From JAGFIY01 sp964499285 (GTDB taxonomy: Bacteria; Bacteroidota; Ignavibacteria; Ignavibacteriales; Melioribacteraceae), in contig CAZCLA010000066.1 of assembly GCA_964499285.1 (NCBI GenBank), positions 1-9,016 on the forward strand: a DNA stretch of 9,016 nucleotides. Direction: 5' to 3'. The first letter of the stretch is position 1. Each line of letters opens with the position of its first letter. Of this stretch, positions 6,689 to 9,016 are shown one piece after another. The translations under genes were made by a program, and so were the position numbers. The notes below the pieces were generated by a model. That model did not search any database. It worked only from the letters and a program-made list of their open reading frames with translations, and was not told the DNA's origin.

Positions 6689-6694
6689 AGAGGA
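6689..6694 (+). promoter_or_regulatory. Shine-Dalgarno of the secreted T9SS protein gene
   Basis: AGAGGA lies four bases before the ATG at 6699. It is the best ribosome binding site in the window and fixes the start of the following gene. Confidence 0.7.
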
Positions 6695-6698
6695 AATT

Positions 6699-9016
6699 AT
6701 GAAAAAGTCGATTTTAATATTAGCCTTTATGATATCCGGAATTCTTTTGCAAGCGCAGGATGTTAGTTTTTGGACGGGTGAAAAAAATAATGATTGGAAC
6801 GATCCGGAGAACTGGAGTGAAGGAAGTATTCCCGGTGTAAACACTCATGTTGTGATTCAAGAAGAAGCCACAAATTATCCAGACATTAATGAAGGCACAA
6901 ATGTTGTCTGTGGTTCCATTCAAAACAGCGGCTACTTGGGAATTTCGGGAGGAACCTTAACTTGTGGTTCATTTTCACAAATTGGCGGGGGACTTAATAT
7001 CTACGCAGGTCAATTGAAAGTGAACGGGGATGCAAGTCTTGAATTTAACGGATTTATTATGGTGGGAGATACCTCAATTGCTGAATCGATATTTGAATGT
7101 GAAAATTTTAATCAGTATTACGGCGGTGGAGATCTAATGGTTGGAATTAATGGAAAATTAAAAGTAAACGGAGTTGCAGATATTAAGGGAAACAATAAAG
7201 TAAAAATTAAGGGTGGTACTGAGAATTCTACCAAAATGCTGAAATTAGAAGGTACGCTCGAATTGGATGGAGGAGATTTCTTCTCTTCCAACGGGGTTAA
7301 TTCGGAGGAAAATTCTGTTATATCGCTTCTTAAATATGAATCGGACTTCCATTTTTCTGGTGATGAAGGGGAAGACTTTGTGTGTAATGGTGATATTAAA
7401 ATAGAAGCAGGAATACTTTTTTCCTCAAATAACCGGACTTTAATCGGCGGACCGACCAGCTCTATTTCAGTGACCGGAGGAATTCTTTCGGTGGAAAAAT
7501 TCGACTCACAAGGTAAAGTTAATGTTGACGGCGGAGAAGCATATGTTCAAGATACTGCGATTGATGACACTTTTAGGGTTGTAAGTGGTTTGATGAATGT
7601 ATACGGGAATCTGGGTATAAACTATGGAGGTACATTAAAATTAGATGGGGGAAGCACAGAAGTGCATGGTACTGACGATGCTCAAGTCCAAAATAATGGA
7701 ACAATTGAAATTACAGGAGGCTTATCAAATTGGAAAAACGATGTTTACAATAACAATAACTTTTTTATTTTCGATCCCGATACAGGAAGTTTGGCTTCAA
7801 ATCTATTTGAAGATTTTAATAAAACTTCCGCGGCTATTGTGAGATTCGAAAAGATTATAATAAATAATGGTACTTTTAATCAGAGCGGAGGCACTGCACA
7901 GTTTGTTGATGATTTTCAGAACGACAATAGATTAAATTTGTTTTCCGGCAGTTTGAATGCAGTTAATATCTTTAATAACGGAATATTATTTCAAGCCGAG
8001 AATCATGAATTAGAATTAACGGGGGAAATCGTAAATGACGGCGCACTTGAAAATCAAATTTCAAAAGAAGTCGGTGATGGAGAAACAACAGTATTTGATC
8101 TGGACGGAGAAAATTTCTTGGAATTAACCGCACAAAACACCGGCTTGGGTGCTACGAGTGTGACTTTTGGAAGAGGAACAACTTGTCCTCCAAATGCATT
8201 CGGCAGCGGTTGTCCTCCGGCGCCAAGATCTATTAAGAGATATTTTGATATTTCTCCGGAGCAAAATGCTTTGACTTCACTTAGGTTCTACTATCTAAGC
8301 GATGAATTGAACGGACAAATCCATGGCAGCGATATGAAACTTTATAATTGTGATAATGAAAACAATATGTGGAGAAAAGCCGGTTATTATGATGAAGGCG
8401 AAGATCAATGGATTGATGCGGTTTTGGCAGAGTTCGGCGGCACCGGAACAGTTGGTGATCCGTATTATGCCGAATTTAGCGGAGTCGGAAACTTCTCTCC
8501 CTTTGTTCTCTCAAGTGCAGATTCCCCTCAATCAGTTGAATTTGTTTCATTTACTGGTGAACTATTGAGCGATCAAGTTGTTCTTAATTGGGAGACATCA
8601 GCGGAAATTGATAATGTCGGGTTCGATGTTGAAAGATCGACCGAAGAATTCCCGAACGTTTGGGAAACTCTAGGTTTTGTAGAAGGAAACGGGACATCGA
8701 CAGTTGTTAATCAATATTCATTTGTTGACAATAACATACCAGTAACAGATAGATTGATTTATCGTTTAAAACAAATCGATTTAAGTGGAACATTTGTTTA
8801 CACAAATTCTATCATTGTTGATATAACTACATCTTTTAGTGACGAGGTTATTAATTATAAATATTCTCTCGAGCAAAACTATCCAAATCCGTTTAATCCG
8901 AGTACCACAATAAAATTCACAATGCCAACCCCACCCCATCCCTCCCCTTACCAAGGGGAGGGAGCGAGGGAGGGGTTAGTGCTTCTTCGCGTTTATGACA
9001 TCCTCGGAAGAGAAGT
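6699..9016 (+). CDS. Large secreted T9SS cargo protein, beta-helix-like with fn3-like module and C-terminal sorting domain (3' partial)
   Basis: An open frame of 772 codons runs off the right edge without a stop. Residues 1-20 are a signal peptide (MKKSILILAF ... LLQAQ). It opens with a FWTG ... WNDPENWS ... IPG motif (residues 24-46), common at the start of Bacteroidota surface proteins. Residues about 60-480 are rich in short GG/NG turns (GGTLTCGSF, LELDGGDFF, LKLDGGSTEV), the look of a parallel beta-helix. Residues 611-712 are an fn3-like module (VVLNWETSAEIDNVGFDVERS ... YRLKQID). From 722 the T9SS type A sorting domain starts (YSLEQNYPNPFNPSTTIKF), then a GC-rich in-frame insert (743-760), then RVYDILGREV at the edge. 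T9SS cargo is moved across the outer membrane and released or anchored after removal of this domain. Adhesive or structural role is inferred; no catalytic motif is seen. Confidence 0.88.
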   Translation, partial: MKKSILILAFMISGILLQAQDVSFWTGEKNNDWNDPENWSEGSIPGVNTHVVIQEEATNYPDINEGTNVVCGSIQNSGYLGISGGTLTCGSFSQIGGGLNIYAGQLKVNGDASLEFNGFIMVGDTSIAESIFECENFNQYYGGGDLMVGINGKLKVNGVADIKGNNKVKIKGGTENSTKMLKLEGTLELDGGDFFSSNGVNSEENSVISLLKYESDFHFSGDEGEDFVCNGDIKIEAGILFSSNNRTLIGGPTSSISVTGGILSVEKFDSQGKVNVDGGEAYVQDTAIDDTFRVVSGLMNVYGNLGINYGGTLKLDGGSTEVHGTDDAQVQNNGTIEITGGLSNWKNDVYNNNNFFIFDPDTGSLASNLFEDFNKTSAAIVRFEKIIINNGTFNQSGGTAQFVDDFQNDNRLNLFSGSLNAVNIFNNGILFQAENHELELTGEIVNDGALENQISKEVGDGETTVFDLDGENFLELTAQNTGLGATSVTFGRGTTCPPNAFGSGCPPAPRSIKRYFDISPEQNALTSLRFYYLSDELNGQIHGSDMKLYNCDNENNMWRKAGYYDEGEDQWIDAVLAEFGGTGTVGDPYYAEFSGVGNFSPFVLSSADSPQSVEFVSFTGELLSDQVVLNWETSAEIDNVGFDVERSTEEFPNVWETLGFVEGNGTSTVVNQYSFVDNNIPVTDRLIYRLKQIDLSGTFVYTNSIIVDITTSFSDEVINYKYSLEQNYPNPFNPSTTIKFTMPTPPHPSPYQGEGAREGLVLLRVYDILGRE
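8927..8977. repeat. GC-rich REP-like palindrome inside the sorting-domain coding region
   Basis: The inner stem is perfect: CCCTCCCCTT (8940-8949), loop ACC, AAGGGGAGGG (8953-8962). An outer stem adds AACCCC/GGGGTT (8927-8932 with 8972-8977) and CCC/GGG (8934-8936 with 8968-8970). The 51 bp are 34 G/C of 51 in an AT-rich gene and equal 17 codons without a stop. They encode a Pro/Gly-rich segment (PPHPSPYQGEGAREG) between the first strand and the RVYDILG strand of the T9SS domain. This resembles a dispersed palindromic unit; other copies cannot be checked here. Confidence 0.75.

Noticed and set aside
6602..6766. A plus-strand frame of 54 codons starting MNHVFISKIVCTC and overlapping the start of the secreted-protein gene
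   Set aside because: It has no ribosome binding site, runs across the clear Shine-Dalgarno and signal peptide of the real gene in another frame, and shows no domain.

Overview
This AT-rich window reads like a scaffold from the Bacteroidota/Chlorobi side of the tree, most likely an Ignavibacteria (Melioribacter-like) organism. The main evidence is the secreted protein at the right end, which carries a type IX secretion (T9SS) sorting signal of the NYPNPFNPSTTIKF type, preceded by an fn3-like module of a kind common in that group. Weak or absent Shine-Dalgarno sequences before several genes, a TAnnTTTG-type -7 box, and a seven-TM AraC-type regulator agree with this. The assignment is an inference from protein style, not from a marker gene.

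Layout, left to right. (1) 1-2180, minus: a large secreted protein, cut by the window start, with a beta-propeller-like body, a carboxypeptidase-regulatory-like beta-sandwich and a dockerin-type calcium-binding repeat pair. (2) 2181-2427: a divergent control region with two dyads about two helical turns apart. (3) 2428-3312, plus: a transporter of the bile acid:sodium symporter (BASS) superfamily, overlapping tail-to-tail with the next operon. (4) 3290-4368, minus: a two-gene operon, a Sco1/SenC-type copper chaperone lipoprotein followed after 2 bp by a PCu(A)C-type copper chaperone lipoprotein. (5) 4369-4558: a divergent control region holding a possible Cys-Gly micro-ORF (MWCGCGCG), a -7-like box for the copper operon, and a perfect 11-bp tandem repeat matching the spacing of an OmpR-family (PmrA-box-like) operator before the next gene. 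(6) 4559-5242, plus: an MFS transporter interrupted by a 100-N assembly gap. (7) 5384-6511, plus: a membrane-embedded AraC-family regulator. (8) 6699-9016, plus: a large secreted T9SS cargo protein, cut by the window end, whose sorting domain carries an in-frame GC-rich palindrome of 51 bp.

The clearest functional unit is the copper pair. In known systems Sco and PCu(A)C proteins deliver copper to the CuA/CuB sites of haem-copper oxidases, so this organism probably respires with such an oxidase encoded elsewhere. The two large flanking proteins are surface or extracellular. The most unusual signals are the palindrome that became protein in the sorting domain, the micro-ORF of alternating Cys and Gly upstream of the copper operon, and the tandem 11-bp operator before the MFS gene. 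No complete new multi-gene defence or mobile system is visible: there is no transposase, CRISPR array, tRNA or rRNA.
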